Assembly (NCBI GenBank): GCA_024640085.1
Contig: JAHEFR010000003.1
Location: forward strand, 51,416-115,415
Direction of reading: 5' to 3'
Source of the DNA: Gammaproteobacteria bacterium
Lineage (GTDB): Bacteria; Pseudomonadota; Gammaproteobacteria; Steroidobacterales; XN24
DNA length: 64,000 nt
Shown: positions 1 through 8,168 of the stretch, piece after piece
Position numbering within the stretch: position 1 is the first letter of the stretch
Layout: every line of letters starts with the position of its first letter
The notes under the pieces: model-generated
Seen by the model: only the letters and a program-made list of their open reading frames with translations
Database searches by the model: none
What the model was told of the DNA's origin: nothing
Made by a program: the position numbers and the translations under genes

Positions 1-276
1 GTCCGGTACGCTGTCCGCGACCTGCTGGAGCAGGGCGATTCCCTCCTGGTATCGCTCCTGGCGAAGCAGCTGCATGGCGTCGTCAAACTCGCTCCGCTCT
101 TCACTGCTGATACGGACGTCCTCGACAATGGTGAATCCACCGTCGCTGCCGGTTTCTGACTGCGCGGGACGCGTAGGTCCTGTCGCCGAGCAGGCGGCCA
201 GCAACAGGACCCCCGGCAGCATCAGCATGGATGCCGCGACTCGAACTCTGCACAGTTTGCTGGAGTGATCTCGCAT
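1..276 (-). CDS. Putative TPR-type lipoprotein, C-terminus beyond window edge
   Basis: The frame is open from an ATG at 276 to the window edge, giving the first 92 residues. It begins with a basic and hydrophobic signal ending in a lipobox (LLLAAC, Cys near residue 27), so the product should be an envelope lipoprotein. The visible end (DDAMQLLRQERYQEGIALL) reads like the first helix pair of a tetratricopeptide repeat. It starts 2 bp after the stop of the 1045-aa TPR lipoprotein, so it is the fourth visible gene of the operon led by the c-di-GMP riboswitch. The function is unknown. Later genes of this operon lie outside the window. Confidence 0.75.
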   Translation of the reverse strand, partial: MRDHSSKLCRVRVAASMLMLPGVLLLAACSATGPTRPAQSETGSDGGFTIVEDVRISSEERSEFDDAMQLLRQERYQEGIALLQQVADSVPD

Positions 277-278
277 GA

Positions 279-3200
279 CTATCCCGTTGCAGCCGCAGGT
301 GCGGGTGCCTCCTGTTTCGTTTGCGATGAATCCTCGCTGCCATCCTGGGTAGCGGAATCCTTCGGTGCCGCATTTTGTTCGCCGGCCTGGCCACCTTCCG
401 TCAGGGCGGATGCCCCAGGGGATCTGTAGGCGTAGGTGTCTATCGAGTCGAGGAAGCCGGTGCTAATTTCAAACTTCGCGTAACGGCCCGGCATGAGGTC
501 CGCAAGCTCGTCCAGACTCTTCTCGATCCACGGGTTGAACACTCCATTGGCCAATAGCTCCAGATTCTTTTCGTGGACCTCTATGGCGCGTTCCTCGAAT
601 GGAAATGCCTCTTCCTCGATCATCATCTCGTAATCCTGCAACTCGTCCGCGCTCAGGTCTGCCGGGCGCTCGGAGTCGATCAGGGACTGGCTGAACTCGT
701 AGTAGACCTCCGCGATGTAGAAGGTTGCCGCGGCGGTGACCTCGCCGTCCTCGTAGTCGACGAGGGCTTCGAGAGCAGCGAGTGCTTCGTCCATGCGGGC
801 CTGCTTGTCCTGGAGGCTCTGTTCGAACGGCTGGACCAGGCGAACCTCGTCGAAGCGGGCATAGAGATCCTGGGCCAGCACCAGCCCTGCACGGGCAGCG
901 AGGTACCGGGTACGCGGAGTGCGGGCCTCTCCGGCGGCGGCATCGATGTCGACGATGGCCTGGAGTTGTTCGCGATAGCCGTCCAGGTCGCTGGCCGCCT
1001 CATACATTCCGGCGACCTTGTGGCGGGTTTCGACAGCTGTCTCGACTGGCTCGGGATACTGGTCTACGTAACGCAGATAGACGTCCAGCGCCCGATCCTT
1101 GACGCCGGACTCATCGTACAGGTCACCCGCCAGCAGCAAGGACTCGCGGCCGAGTTCGGGGTCCTCGGCCTCTTCCGCGACGCGTTCGTATTCTTCTGCA
1201 GCACGGGCACTCTGGCCGTCCTCACGATATATGTAGGCGATCTGCCGGGTGGCGTCGCGATTTAGCTCGTTTTCGGGGAAGGTTTTCCGGAAGTCATCCA
1301 GTACTGCTGCCGCGCCACTCCAGTCCTCGAGTCGCATCAACGCGGCGCCCGCATCGTACTCTGCCGCCGGCCGGATCTCGGATGTCGGCGCTACTTGCGT
1401 GATGCGCAGGAAATGGTCGGCGGCAGCCCGGAAGTCCTCAAGCTGGTTGGCCTGTTCGCCCTGCTTGTAAATCGCCGCAGCCAGGTTATCGACGATAGCC
1501 TGCCGAGACTCGTCGTCAACGGGCGTCATTTCGAGCACGCGGCTGTAAGCGTATTCGGCTTCGGGATAGCGCGCGATATCCATGGATGAGTGCGCGATAA
1601 CGGCCCAGGCGGCGCGGTGGATCACCGGGTCAGCCTGAGGGTACTGGTCGACGAGGCGGTGCCCATTGGCAATCGCGGACTCGAACTCCTTCATGTCGTA
1701 GAGATCGTCCACGGCTGCACCGAGGACCACGTCTGCATTCTCGTGCTCCGGGAATACATCCACGAACCGTAGCGTGCTGTTCACGGCATCACGTCTCACC
1801 ACCGATCGTTCCGCGCCTGTGGCCACGTTCTCGTGCTCCCGGTGCGAATATATGGCTGCGTAACCGGCAGCCGCCGCCTGCTCGTGGGTCCCGTAGCCGT
1901 AAGCCGTACGTTCGTATTCCAGCGCTGCCTCTCCAAAGTCCTCGTTCTCCAGCAAGAGATCCGCGAGCTGATAGTTGATACCCGGTGTCTCCGCGTCCTG
2001 CGGGAAGGATTCCAGATACTCGTGATACCAACGCAATGCCTCCTGGTAGTTGGTCGGTTTCTCCTCCGCCAACTCCTCTACCTGATACAAGGCGTGGTAG
2101 TGATGCGCCAGGTCCTCGAGATTGTTCTTGAGGTAATCCAGCACCTCGGGATCTTCTGCCGTGTCGTGGTGCTGCCAGTATTCAGACTGCAGACCATAGT
2201 TGGCGGCGAAATCCCTTTTCGATTCCAGAACCAGCTTTGGAAATCCGCCAGCGTCGAAGATCTCCACCACTCTCATGCTGAAGTGTGGGGACGACTTGTG
2301 AAGCGGGTAAAGACGGATAAATGCCTTATAGGCCTTTGCGGCGTCGTCGTAACGCAACTTCTCGAAATAGAAGTCGCCCAGGTGACTGTAGATCCGGTCC
2401 TCGTAACTGCGGTGGCCGTTGGCGGCGAAGTACTCGTCCACGACGTCGGGACCGCCCAGGTTGGAGAAACTCAGGCTGATGACGCGATAGGTGTCTGCTA
2501 CCCGGCGCTCCTCGGCCTCCTCCTGCTCCTGGTCGAAGTCATAGCCCTGGGAGAGCTTGTAATCCAGCAGCGCAACATACTGGTGCACCGCCTCCTCGTG
2601 GAATTGCTGCTTGTATAGAGTCCAGCCCAGCTTGTACAAGGCGAGTTCGTAATATTCAGAACCTTCGCCCATGGTGACGATAGCCGAGTAGGCCGTCTCG
2701 GCGTCCAGGTACTTCTTTCTGGTAAAAAAGTACTCGGCGCGCCTGAACTGGACCTCGTCGAAGTACTTCGAGTAGGGGTGCCGGGACACCAGCTCGTCCA
2801 TCACCGACATGGCATCGTCGGGCCTGCCCAGTTCGTCGTAAGCGCGGGCCTTCTGGTAAAGGACGCCGTCGTTGTGTTCGTAGTCCGGATAGGCGGCAAG
2901 GATTCGGTCGTACAGTTCGATAGCTTCCAGGGGACCGGCCCATTCGGGCTTCTCCTCGCCGGCCGGCAACTGGACATCGGCCTCGTCGGCTCCCGCAAGT
3001 GGCTCCAGCTCGCCGCCCGCACGCAGTTCGAATTCCTGATCGGATTCGACGTCTTCGCCCTTGACGTCGGGAGCCGACTGCTGCCCGTCATCACCGGTGG
3101 ATCGCGCGGCCCGGATCTGACCGGACTCCGGAGTGGGCAGCTCCACCAGTTTCCCGTCGCCGATGATTCCGTATTCCTTTTCGATCTTCAGGTCGGCCAG

Positions 3201-3416
3201 ACGGCGCATGGCTTCCGGGGTCAACTCGGACTCGGGCGTCTCCTCCAGAAAGGCCCGATACCCCAGGATCGCCCTGTCCAGACCATTCTCGACCGTCACG
3301 TCCTCGACGTCGGCTTCCACGCCCTGGAGTTCCGAGAGCGTGTGTTTATCCGGGTTCGAGGCACATGCAGCCACGAACAGCGGACTCAACAGACAGATTG
3401 CAGGAATCGTGCGCAT
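279..3416 (-). CDS. Large TPR-repeat envelope lipoprotein (1045 aa)
   Basis: The N-terminus is a lipoprotein signal with the lipobox LFVAAC (Cys at residue 18). An acidic linker follows to about residue 150. From about residue 165 to 1000 the protein is almost entirely tandem tetratricopeptide repeats; recurring patterns such as AIELYDRILAAYPDYEHND and AEYAYSRVLEMTP are visible. The C-terminal 40 residues are Ala/Gln/Glu-rich and low in complexity. No enzyme motif is seen, so a scaffold role in the periplasm or at the outer membrane is inferred. The start is directly next to the stop of the 626-aa gene, so the two are surely co-transcribed. Long TPR lipoproteins of this kind occur in Myxococcus gliding and Agl/Glt-type trans-envelope machines, but I cannot assign it to that family from sequence alone. 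Confidence 0.85.
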   Translation of the reverse strand: MRTIPAICLLSPLFVAACASNPDKHTLSELQGVEADVEDVTVENGLDRAILGYRAFLEETPESELTPEAMRRLADLKIEKEYGIIGDGKLVELPTPESGQIRAARSTGDDGQQSAPDVKGEDVESDQEFELRAGGELEPLAGADEADVQLPAGEEKPEWAGPLEAIELYDRILAAYPDYEHNDGVLYQKARAYDELGRPDDAMSVMDELVSRHPYSKYFDEVQFRRAEYFFTRKKYLDAETAYSAIVTMGEGSEYYELALYKLGWTLYKQQFHEEAVHQYVALLDYKLSQGYDFDQEQEEAEERRVADTYRVISLSFSNLGGPDVVDEYFAANGHRSYEDRIYSHLGDFYFEKLRYDDAAKAYKAFIRLYPLHKSSPHFSMRVVEIFDAGGFPKLVLESKRDFAANYGLQSEYWQHHDTAEDPEVLDYLKNNLEDLAHHYHALYQVEELAEEKPTNYQEALRWYHEYLESFPQDAETPGINYQLADLLLENEDFGEAALEYERTAYGYGTHEQAAAAGYAAIYSHREHENVATGAERSVVRRDAVNSTLRFVDVFPEHENADVVLGAAVDDLYDMKEFESAIANGHRLVDQYPQADPVIHRAAWAVIAHSSMDIARYPEAEYAYSRVLEMTPVDDESRQAIVDNLAAAIYKQGEQANQLEDFRAAADHFLRITQVAPTSEIRPAAEYDAGAALMRLEDWSGAAAVLDDFRKTFPENELNRDATRQIAYIYREDGQSARAAEEYERVAEEAEDPELGRESLLLAGDLYDESGVKDRALDVYLRYVDQYPEPVETAVETRHKVAGMYEAASDLDGYREQLQAIVDIDAAAGEARTPRTRYLAARAGLVLAQDLYARFDEVRLVQPFEQSLQDKQARMDEALAALEALVDYEDGEVTAAATFYIAEVYYEFSQSLIDSERPADLSADELQDYEMMIEEEAFPFEERAIEVHEKNLELLANGVFNPWIEKSLDELADLMPGRYAKFEISTGFLDSIDTYAYRSPGASALTEGGQAGEQNAAPKDSATQDGSEDSSQTKQEAPAPAAATG

Positions 3417-5297
3417 TCAGCCCTGCTCCTCGCTCGCCTGCATCTTCGCCGCACGATCGAAACTTTCCGCGAAGGCATAGCGGGCCTGATTCTGATACGA
3501 ATCCAGCAGATCCCTGCGGGCGACAAGTTCTCTGACCGCTACGGTTTCAAGCATGTGACCCTGTCGGGCCATCAGCAGGTTCAACCGCTGGGTCGCGTCA
3601 GCGACACGCGTCCGCAGCCGCTTGATCGGGATGTCATAGCCTTCGAAACTATGGACCGCGGCCTGCCGGGTCCTGACGAATGACTGGTACTGGGCCGTCA
3701 GTACGTCGATGTCCGAGTTGAGCTCCTGCAGATGCTTGTAAGCCTCGGTCAGGCGTTCGTGATATTCGGTTTCGAGCGTCCAGGTCTGGACCCCCCTCAA
3801 CCGGTCGATTCGGTTCTGCAGCTGAATGTCTTCGGGATCCGCAGTCTGCAGGCGCGTCTCGAGTTCCGAGATACGCATGCTGACCAGCCTCTCGTCGGCT
3901 GTTGCGAGCAGATCGGGCCGTGGCGCGATCAGCATGGCCTGGATACGCTGATCGAGGTGCTCTCGTTGCTCGAGACGCAACCGGATCTTGGCGTCTAGCT
4001 CCCTGAACTGGCTGTCGATCCCTGGCAGGAGGGGCTCGTAATACTGGCGCCGTAGACGGATGAGATCATCGAATGCATCGAACCCGTGCTGCCAGGCGAC
4101 CAGCTTCTTCCTCAGATCCTCCAGATCCAGGTAATTCTGCAAGGCCGTCTGGAAATCATGGGACGCCATCAGCGCCATCAAGTAATAGGTTTCCGGGGTC
4201 TCCGGCAGACTTCGCAGGCGGATGACCCAGTCCTTGTCCTGCCGGATTTCTTCTCGCACCAGGGCTTTCAGGAACTTACCCTCTCTGATGCTCTTGATCG
4301 ACGCGTTCACCTTGTTGAGCTCATTACCGAACGTTTCGACGGCACGGCCATACAACACGGCCGCACGTCCGTAGACGTTCAGTCTGCTGTAGGCATAGGG
4401 GAGCGCTAGAATGGCTTCCTGGACCGCAGCGTCCGTCGAGTCTCGTTTAGCGAGGATGCTCCAGGGAACGACAGCGCGCTCGAAATTTTCTGCCGAGACA
4501 TCGGCCCAACCAGCCCTCAGCAGGGCGAGGTTGGAATACGGTCCCTCGAGGCGGACGCGGTCAAGAGAGTGCTGGGCCGGACCGAAGTCGGCCGACTCGA
4601 ACTGCAGGGTGCCCAGAACCAGATTCGACTTGTCCCGAATCGCCAGGGTCCCCTGGTCGCTGGTCCTGAGCTGGCCGGCCTTGTCGAGTTGGTGCAGCGC
4701 CTCCTGCTGCTGCCCCGCCTGCAACAGGGCGATGCCAAGGTTGTACGCGGTGAATCCCTTCAGATCCTGCGAACCCTGCAGCGGAACTAAGGTCTCAACC
4801 GCGTCGGAAGGTCGCCCCATGGCCATATATACGTTGGCCCGGAGAAACTCCAAGTCATCCTTGATGGCATCCGGAACAGGGCCCTCGATTCTGGTCAGGG
4901 TGCGTAGCGCATCCTCCGGCTGGTCTTTCTGAAAATAGATCCGTGCCAGCCGGAAGGCAGCCTCGTTGCGCACTTCGTCGTCCACGTCTCCTTCCAGCAC
5001 AGCTTGCATGGCCCGCCCGGCGCGAAGATGCATGCGGTAGCGGAGTTCGAAGTCGCCGACGAAGAATTTCGCGTCCCCGACGTGATGCCACAACGTATCC
5101 AATTGCGGTTCGTCGACGCTGTCATGCAGAGCCATCTCCGCATCGAGACGCGCGATAGCTTCGAAGTACTGTCCCTGGTCCGCGTAGTAGAGAGCTTCGC
5201 CGTAGTACAGGTCCTTCAAGTCCCCACCCACGGCCGCGCCGGCAACCATACACATGGTCAGCCCAACAACCAGCGTTCTTGCGAGAACTGCGGCCAT
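3417..5297 (-). CDS. Exported TPR and coiled-coil protein (626 aa)
   Basis: A signal peptide of about 24 residues (hydrophobic core LVVGLTMCMVAGAAVGG) is followed by TPR-like helical pairs from about residue 30 to 300. One example is RLARIYFQKDQPEDALRTL. The second half is charged and heptad-like, with many Leu, Arg and Gln, and suggests coiled coil around residues 400-580. There is no lipobox, so it is probably a soluble or associated periplasmic protein. It starts 3 bp after the 194-aa gene and abuts the 1045-aa TPR lipoprotein. It is the second gene of the riboswitch-led operon and probably a structural partner of the two TPR lipoproteins. I do not recognise the specific family. Confidence 0.85.
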   Translation of the reverse strand: MAAVLARTLVVGLTMCMVAGAAVGGDLKDLYYGEALYYADQGQYFEAIARLDAEMALHDSVDEPQLDTLWHHVGDAKFFVGDFELRYRMHLRAGRAMQAVLEGDVDDEVRNEAAFRLARIYFQKDQPEDALRTLTRIEGPVPDAIKDDLEFLRANVYMAMGRPSDAVETLVPLQGSQDLKGFTAYNLGIALLQAGQQQEALHQLDKAGQLRTSDQGTLAIRDKSNLVLGTLQFESADFGPAQHSLDRVRLEGPYSNLALLRAGWADVSAENFERAVVPWSILAKRDSTDAAVQEAILALPYAYSRLNVYGRAAVLYGRAVETFGNELNKVNASIKSIREGKFLKALVREEIRQDKDWVIRLRSLPETPETYYLMALMASHDFQTALQNYLDLEDLRKKLVAWQHGFDAFDDLIRLRRQYYEPLLPGIDSQFRELDAKIRLRLEQREHLDQRIQAMLIAPRPDLLATADERLVSMRISELETRLQTADPEDIQLQNRIDRLRGVQTWTLETEYHERLTEAYKHLQELNSDIDVLTAQYQSFVRTRQAAVHSFEGYDIPIKRLRTRVADATQRLNLLMARQGHMLETVAVRELVARRDLLDSYQNQARYAFAESFDRAAKMQASEEQG

Positions 5298-5300
5298 AGG

Positions 5301-5885
5301 TTACCAGTCTCCGAGCTGTATGCTGCTGCCGGAACCAGGCCCCGCGAGGGTGATGCCGACCAGCTTGGGCTCGATGTCCTTGCTGAAACTGAAGCTGTCG
5401 GCAGTGCTGAAGTCATGTCCACCGGAGGACTTGCCGGCGATGGCAACGTCCAGCTGGTGAGCACCGGTCGGGACGTTGCCGGTGTATATCCGTTGCACAC
5501 CGCCGTTCTGGAGGGCATCCAGTTCCTTGAAACTGTAAATGTGGTGGGCGACGACTTCCCCGTCGATGCTTACCTGCACGGAGTCCAGTCGAAATTCGTC
5601 GCCTTCTGCGATGGATACGAAAACCGCCAGTTGGGTATTCGAGGGGTACAGCAGCTGCTCTTCGAGGTTATCCAGTTCCGCAGCGATGCTCAGGACGTCC
5701 GACTTGATTTCCTGGACCTGCTCGTCCAGACCCTGCATCTGCTCCCTGGACAGATCCTGTGCGGCGCCGGCAGGCGTCAGCAGACTGATGCCCAGACAAA
5801 GAAGTGCAGCGTGAAGGATGCGCTGGCATCTCACGGCACGTTCGCGCACCCGTCCAGAAATGAGGATCTCAAGTCTTCTGATCAT
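5301..5885 (-). CDS. Exported coiled-coil/beta protein, first gene of the c-di-GMP riboswitch operon
   Basis: From the ATG at 5885 the product is 194 residues with a basic N-terminus and a hydrophobic stretch (ILHAALLCLGISLLTPAGAA) that ends in a likely signal-peptidase site. A short heptad-like helix follows (LDEQVQEIKSDVLSIAAEL), then a beta-rich C-terminal part with alternating polar and hydrophobic residues. An in-frame ATG at 5942 would add 19 residues but has no ribosome binding site. The ATG at 5885 has a GGGGC-type site that also lies inside a helix able to regulate it. The riboswitch and CRP-type promoter lie directly upstream. The function is unknown; an envelope role together with the downstream TPR proteins is inferred. 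Confidence 0.8.
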   Translation of the reverse strand: MIRRLEILISGRVRERAVRCQRILHAALLCLGISLLTPAGAAQDLSREQMQGLDEQVQEIKSDVLSIAAELDNLEEQLLYPSNTQLAVFVSIAEGDEFRLDSVQVSIDGEVVAHHIYSFKELDALQNGGVQRIYTGNVPTGAHQLDVAIAGKSSGGHDFSTADSFSFSKDIEPKLVGITLAGPGSGSSIQLGDW

Positions 5886-5939
5886 GGCTGCCCCGTTCCC
5901 ACCTAAGGCCTCGACGCCTCGCCGGAAACGATGGCAGCC
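5886..5939 (-). promoter_or_regulatory. Possible ribosome-binding-site sequestering helix (expression platform)
   Basis: In the transcript the heptamer GGCUGCC (from 5939 to 5933) is perfectly complementary to GGCAGCC (5892 to 5886). The latter touches the start codon at 5885 and contains the purine-rich ribosome binding region. The two are separated by 40 nt and lie directly downstream of the c-di-GMP aptamer. This could be a translational on/off helix. No terminator U-tract is visible, which favours translational over transcriptional control. The pairing is seen in the sequence; the regulatory role is inferred. Confidence 0.5.
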
Positions 5940-5955
5940 CATGACGGAGGGCTCT

Positions 5956-6045
5956 GATTCCGGCGGTCCCGCTATCCTGGGGCTCGTGCCCTTTAGACCG
6001 GAGACTTTGCGTCGCCACCTTTCGGTGGGTTTGCCTTTGACTGAA
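5956..6045 (-). promoter_or_regulatory. Cyclic di-GMP-I riboswitch (GEMM-I aptamer)
   Basis: Read on the minus strand, the conserved blocks of the GEMM-I aptamer appear in order and with correct spacing. They are AAAGGCAAACC, a 5-bp stem CCACC/GGTGG capped by a GAAA tetraloop (6020-6023), GCGACGCAAAG, TCTCCGGTCTAAA, a GGGC/GCCC hairpin, and AGGATAGCGGGACCGCC. These match the Vibrio Vc2 aptamer block for block, including the bases flanking the ligand pocket. The element ends about 70 nt before the start of the 194-aa envelope gene and so should control that operon. The exact ends are approximate. Whether it turns expression on or off cannot be read from the sequence. Confidence 0.93.
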
Positions 6046-6048
6046 TGT

Positions 6049-6099
6049 CGGGCCGACTATGGCCTGCCAGATCCGCTATGTAATGTGAATCACGTCACA
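6049..6099 (-). promoter_or_regulatory. CRP-family binding site and class II-type promoter for the riboswitch operon
   Basis: A perfect TGTGA-N6-TCACA palindrome lies at 6084-6099. This is the recognition sequence of CRP, Vfr and Xanthomonas Clp. On the minus strand a CATAGT hexamer (6061-6056, four of six matches to TATAAT) would place the transcription start at about 6049-6050, just before the aptamer. The palindrome is then centred near -42, the position of class II CRP-activated promoters, which usually lack a good -35 box, as here. The site could also serve the divergent gene at 6341. Site and spacing are seen; activation is inferred. Confidence 0.7.
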
Positions 6100-6340
6100 A
6101 TTTTTGGAGGTTGCCGACTGTACCCGATGGGCTTTAGGGCCGGGCATCCAGCCATACGAATACTGCGGAAATCTGAAAAGGTATTTAAAAAACATTAGGT
6201 TGCAAATGTAATCTCAAATAGTTTCTGGACTCCGGATGAGCATTTGAGAACAGAGAAACAATGAATTTCGTGAACCCGGTCACGGTCGTCCCGGGGAAAG
6301 ACAGTTGAGAGTGCCTGCAAGCTTCCCTGGAACAACGACG
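6100..6340. other. AT-rich divergent intergenic region
   Basis: This is the remainder of the roughly 400-bp gap between the riboswitch operon and the 226-aa membrane protein. From about 6165 to 6260 the sequence is clearly AT-rich against a GC-rich background, as expected for promoter DNA of the rightward gene, but I cannot fix -35 and -10 boxes. A 15-codon open frame (ATG 6261 to TGA 6306-6308) overlaps a possible TTG start at 6305 of the downstream gene. It may be a chance frame or a translationally coupled leader. Confidence 0.4.
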
Positions 6341-7021
6341 ATGTCTACTCTGCCGACATACTCACCGCGGCCCTACGAGTACGTTTACCTGATTTCGGAC
6401 GATCTCGAAGAAGTGGTGCCCTCAACGGTAGACGCGACCCTGGACCAGTCGGATACCGGCGTCCGCTCCAGAATCACGATATTCAACGGCAGCTACCTGG
6501 GCGTCCGCCGGAAGGGTCCCCGTCAAGAGCGACATGACTACTGGATCAACTTGGCGTTTCTCGATCCGAGGCCTACCCGACGCGGGGATCGATTCTGGTC
6601 AATATCGGCCGCAATACTCGCCATCGTCACGGCGTGCGCCCTGTCAGTCAGCTATTCACAGACCATGATCGCGCTTGGGCTAGGTGTAACAGTAACTATT
6701 GTCTCACTGTCAGCCGCTACACTGCTCAGCGTGGCCCTCGCCGTACGCCGTTACTGGGGCAAGCTATTCTTTCTGACTCGGCATGGCCGAGTTCCCGTGC
6801 TATGCCTCTCAGTGAACAGACCGGACCGGAAGTGTGTCCGCGAGTTCATCCTGGCCATTCAAGCAGCAATCGCCCGTGCGTCGGCTGACCGCGCCGATGT
6901 CTCCCGAGCTCATCACCTCCGAGACGAAATGAAGGAGCACCGTCGGCTACAACATGGCGGCGTGCTGGATGAGCGCCAGTTCAAGATCGCCAGGCGGTTG
7001 ATCCTGGGAGCGCACGACTAA
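6341..7021 (+). CDS. Membrane protein of unknown function with SHOCT-like C-terminal tail
   Basis: From the ATG at 6341 the product is 226 residues. A TTG at 6305 with an upstream GGGGAAAG would add 12 residues. The N-terminal half is soluble, then two closely spaced hydrophobic segments follow at about residues 77-122 (ISAAILAIVTACALSVSY and MIALGLGVTVTIVSLSAA). The soluble C-terminal part ends in HRRLQHGGVLDERQFKIARR, which resembles the short SHOCT motif often found at the ends of bacterial membrane or stress proteins. No enzyme motif is seen. It is divergent from the riboswitch operon and could share the CRP-type site. I do not recognise the family. Confidence 0.7.
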   Translation: MSTLPTYSPRPYEYVYLISDDLEEVVPSTVDATLDQSDTGVRSRITIFNGSYLGVRRKGPRQERHDYWINLAFLDPRPTRRGDRFWSISAAILAIVTACALSVSYSQTMIALGLGVTVTIVSLSAATLLSVALAVRRYWGKLFFLTRHGRVPVLCLSVNRPDRKCVREFILAIQAAIARASADRADVSRAHHLRDEMKEHRRLQHGGVLDERQFKIARRLILGAHD

Positions 7022-7126
7022 CCGGTAACGGCAGCAGTAACAAGTCCCGGGTCCTCGACATCAATAGCCGGCCGATGGATGCCGGTCGACTTGCGCTGAG
7101 GGACCGGCTACGCTCAGTATCCATTC

Positions 7127-7399
7127 ATGTCTGACCATAGCAAGATCCTCGATCGCCTCCGGGCCATGGTCGAGCAGCCCGTCAGTTACCTCGGGATCCC
7201 ATGCCGACTCGCGGAAGTCCTGGATGAGCCTGCGAGGATCGTCCTCGCGCCTGTCGGACCAGCCCGGACAATCGTGCAGGACAGTTATGGTCACCCGACC
7301 GGCAAAGGACGCGAATTCCTGGAGTTGCTCGTGTTTGACGACCAAGGCGGATTGAGAGAAGAGATCAGGCAGGTGACGGTCTCCGCCCGACAGGACTGA
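7127..7399 (+). CDS. Small conserved-looking hypothetical protein (90 aa)
   Basis: The product is 90 residues, soluble, with no signal peptide, transmembrane segment or cysteine motif. Third codon positions are GC-rich in the manner of neighbouring real genes. The protein reads like a compact beta-rich fold (SYLGIPCRLAEVLDEPARIV, then EFLELLVFDDQGG). There is no clear ribosome binding site. It ends 8 bp before the convergent kdsB gene. An overlapping frame on the opposite strand (7061-7345) has a less protein-like composition and was not chosen. The function is unknown. Confidence 0.6.
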   Translation: MSDHSKILDRLRAMVEQPVSYLGIPCRLAEVLDEPARIVLAPVGPARTIVQDSYGHPTGKGREFLELLVFDDQGGLREEIRQVTVSARQD

Positions 7400-7406
7400 C
7401 GGGCTC

Positions 7407-8168
7407 TCAGGGCTCCATCAGTCGGCGCACGCCCTCCAGACCCTCGGCAGTATCTACGCCCGGGCCGGGCTCCTCGGCCGCTACGTCCGTGAGTATTGTG
7501 TAGCCGAGCCACAATGCTCGCAGCTGTTCCAGTGCCTCCGCATGCTCCAGCGGACAGGGTGGCGTGGCCGCCAGCCGGTGGAGGGCGCCGACCCGGTAGC
7601 CGTAGATGCCGATGTGCCGGAGGCTGTCCGTGAAGCGCCTCTGGCTGGCCAGGCCCGCGGGCGCAGAGTCCCGGTGCCAGGGAATGGGTGCGCGGCTGAA
7701 ATATAGAGCCCTGCCGTCCTCTGAGCGCACCACCTTGACCACGTTGGTATCAAGATACTCGTCCAGAGAATTGATACCGGTGCACAGCGTCGCCATCTCC
7801 GCGGACGGCCTGGCGTGCAGCAGCGACGCGACCTGGGCGATATTGGCGGGAGGGATAAGGGGCTCGTCGCCCTGGACATTGATGACGAGGTCGTCGTCGT
7901 CCCACCCTTCGGACAACGCGACCTCCGCGATCCGGTCAGTCCCGGAAGCGTGGCTGGAGGCGGTCATCACGGCGGCTGCTCCGAAGCTCTCGCAGGCCTG
8001 CACGATGCGTTCGTCGTCGGTGGCGACGATGACCTCGTCGGCACCGCTAGCGCAGCTTCTCTCCCAGACATGACGGATCATCGGAGACCCGGCAATGTCC
8101 AGCAGCGGCTTCCCGGGCAGGCGTGTCGACGAGAAACGCGCCGGAATGACGACACGGAAGCGGGTCAT
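7407..8168 (-). CDS. kdsB: CMP-KDO synthetase (3-deoxy-manno-octulosonate cytidylyltransferase)
   Basis: This enzyme activates KDO with CTP to give CMP-KDO for inner-core LPS synthesis in the cytoplasm. The 253-residue length is typical. The N-terminal nucleotide-binding motif [17 protein letters not shown] is clear, followed by [11 protein letters not shown] and the NVQGDEPLI metal/nucleotide segment near residue 100. The start codon overlaps the stop of the preceding Trm112-like gene by 4 nt. It is the last gene of the exbB-exbD-msbA-lpxK operon. KDO itself is made by KdsA, encoded at 59644-60483. Confidence 0.97.
   Translation of the reverse strand: MTRFRVVIPARFSSTRLPGKPLLDIAGSPMIRHVWERSCASGADEVIVATDDERIVQACESFGAAAVMTASSHASGTDRIAEVALSEGWDDDDLVINVQGDEPLIPPANIAQVASLLHARPSAEMATLCTGINSLDEYLDTNVVKVVRSEDGRALYFSRAPIPWHRDSAPAGLASQRRFTDSLRHIGIYGYRVGALHRLAATPPCPLEHAEALEQLRALWLGYTILTDVAAEEPGPGVDTAEGLEGVRRLMEP

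Noticed and set aside
7061..7345. Leftward 94-codon frame opposite the 90-aa hypothetical gene
   Set aside because: It has a less typical composition; the rightward frame has GC-rich third positions and reads more like a folded protein. Confidence in this choice is moderate.
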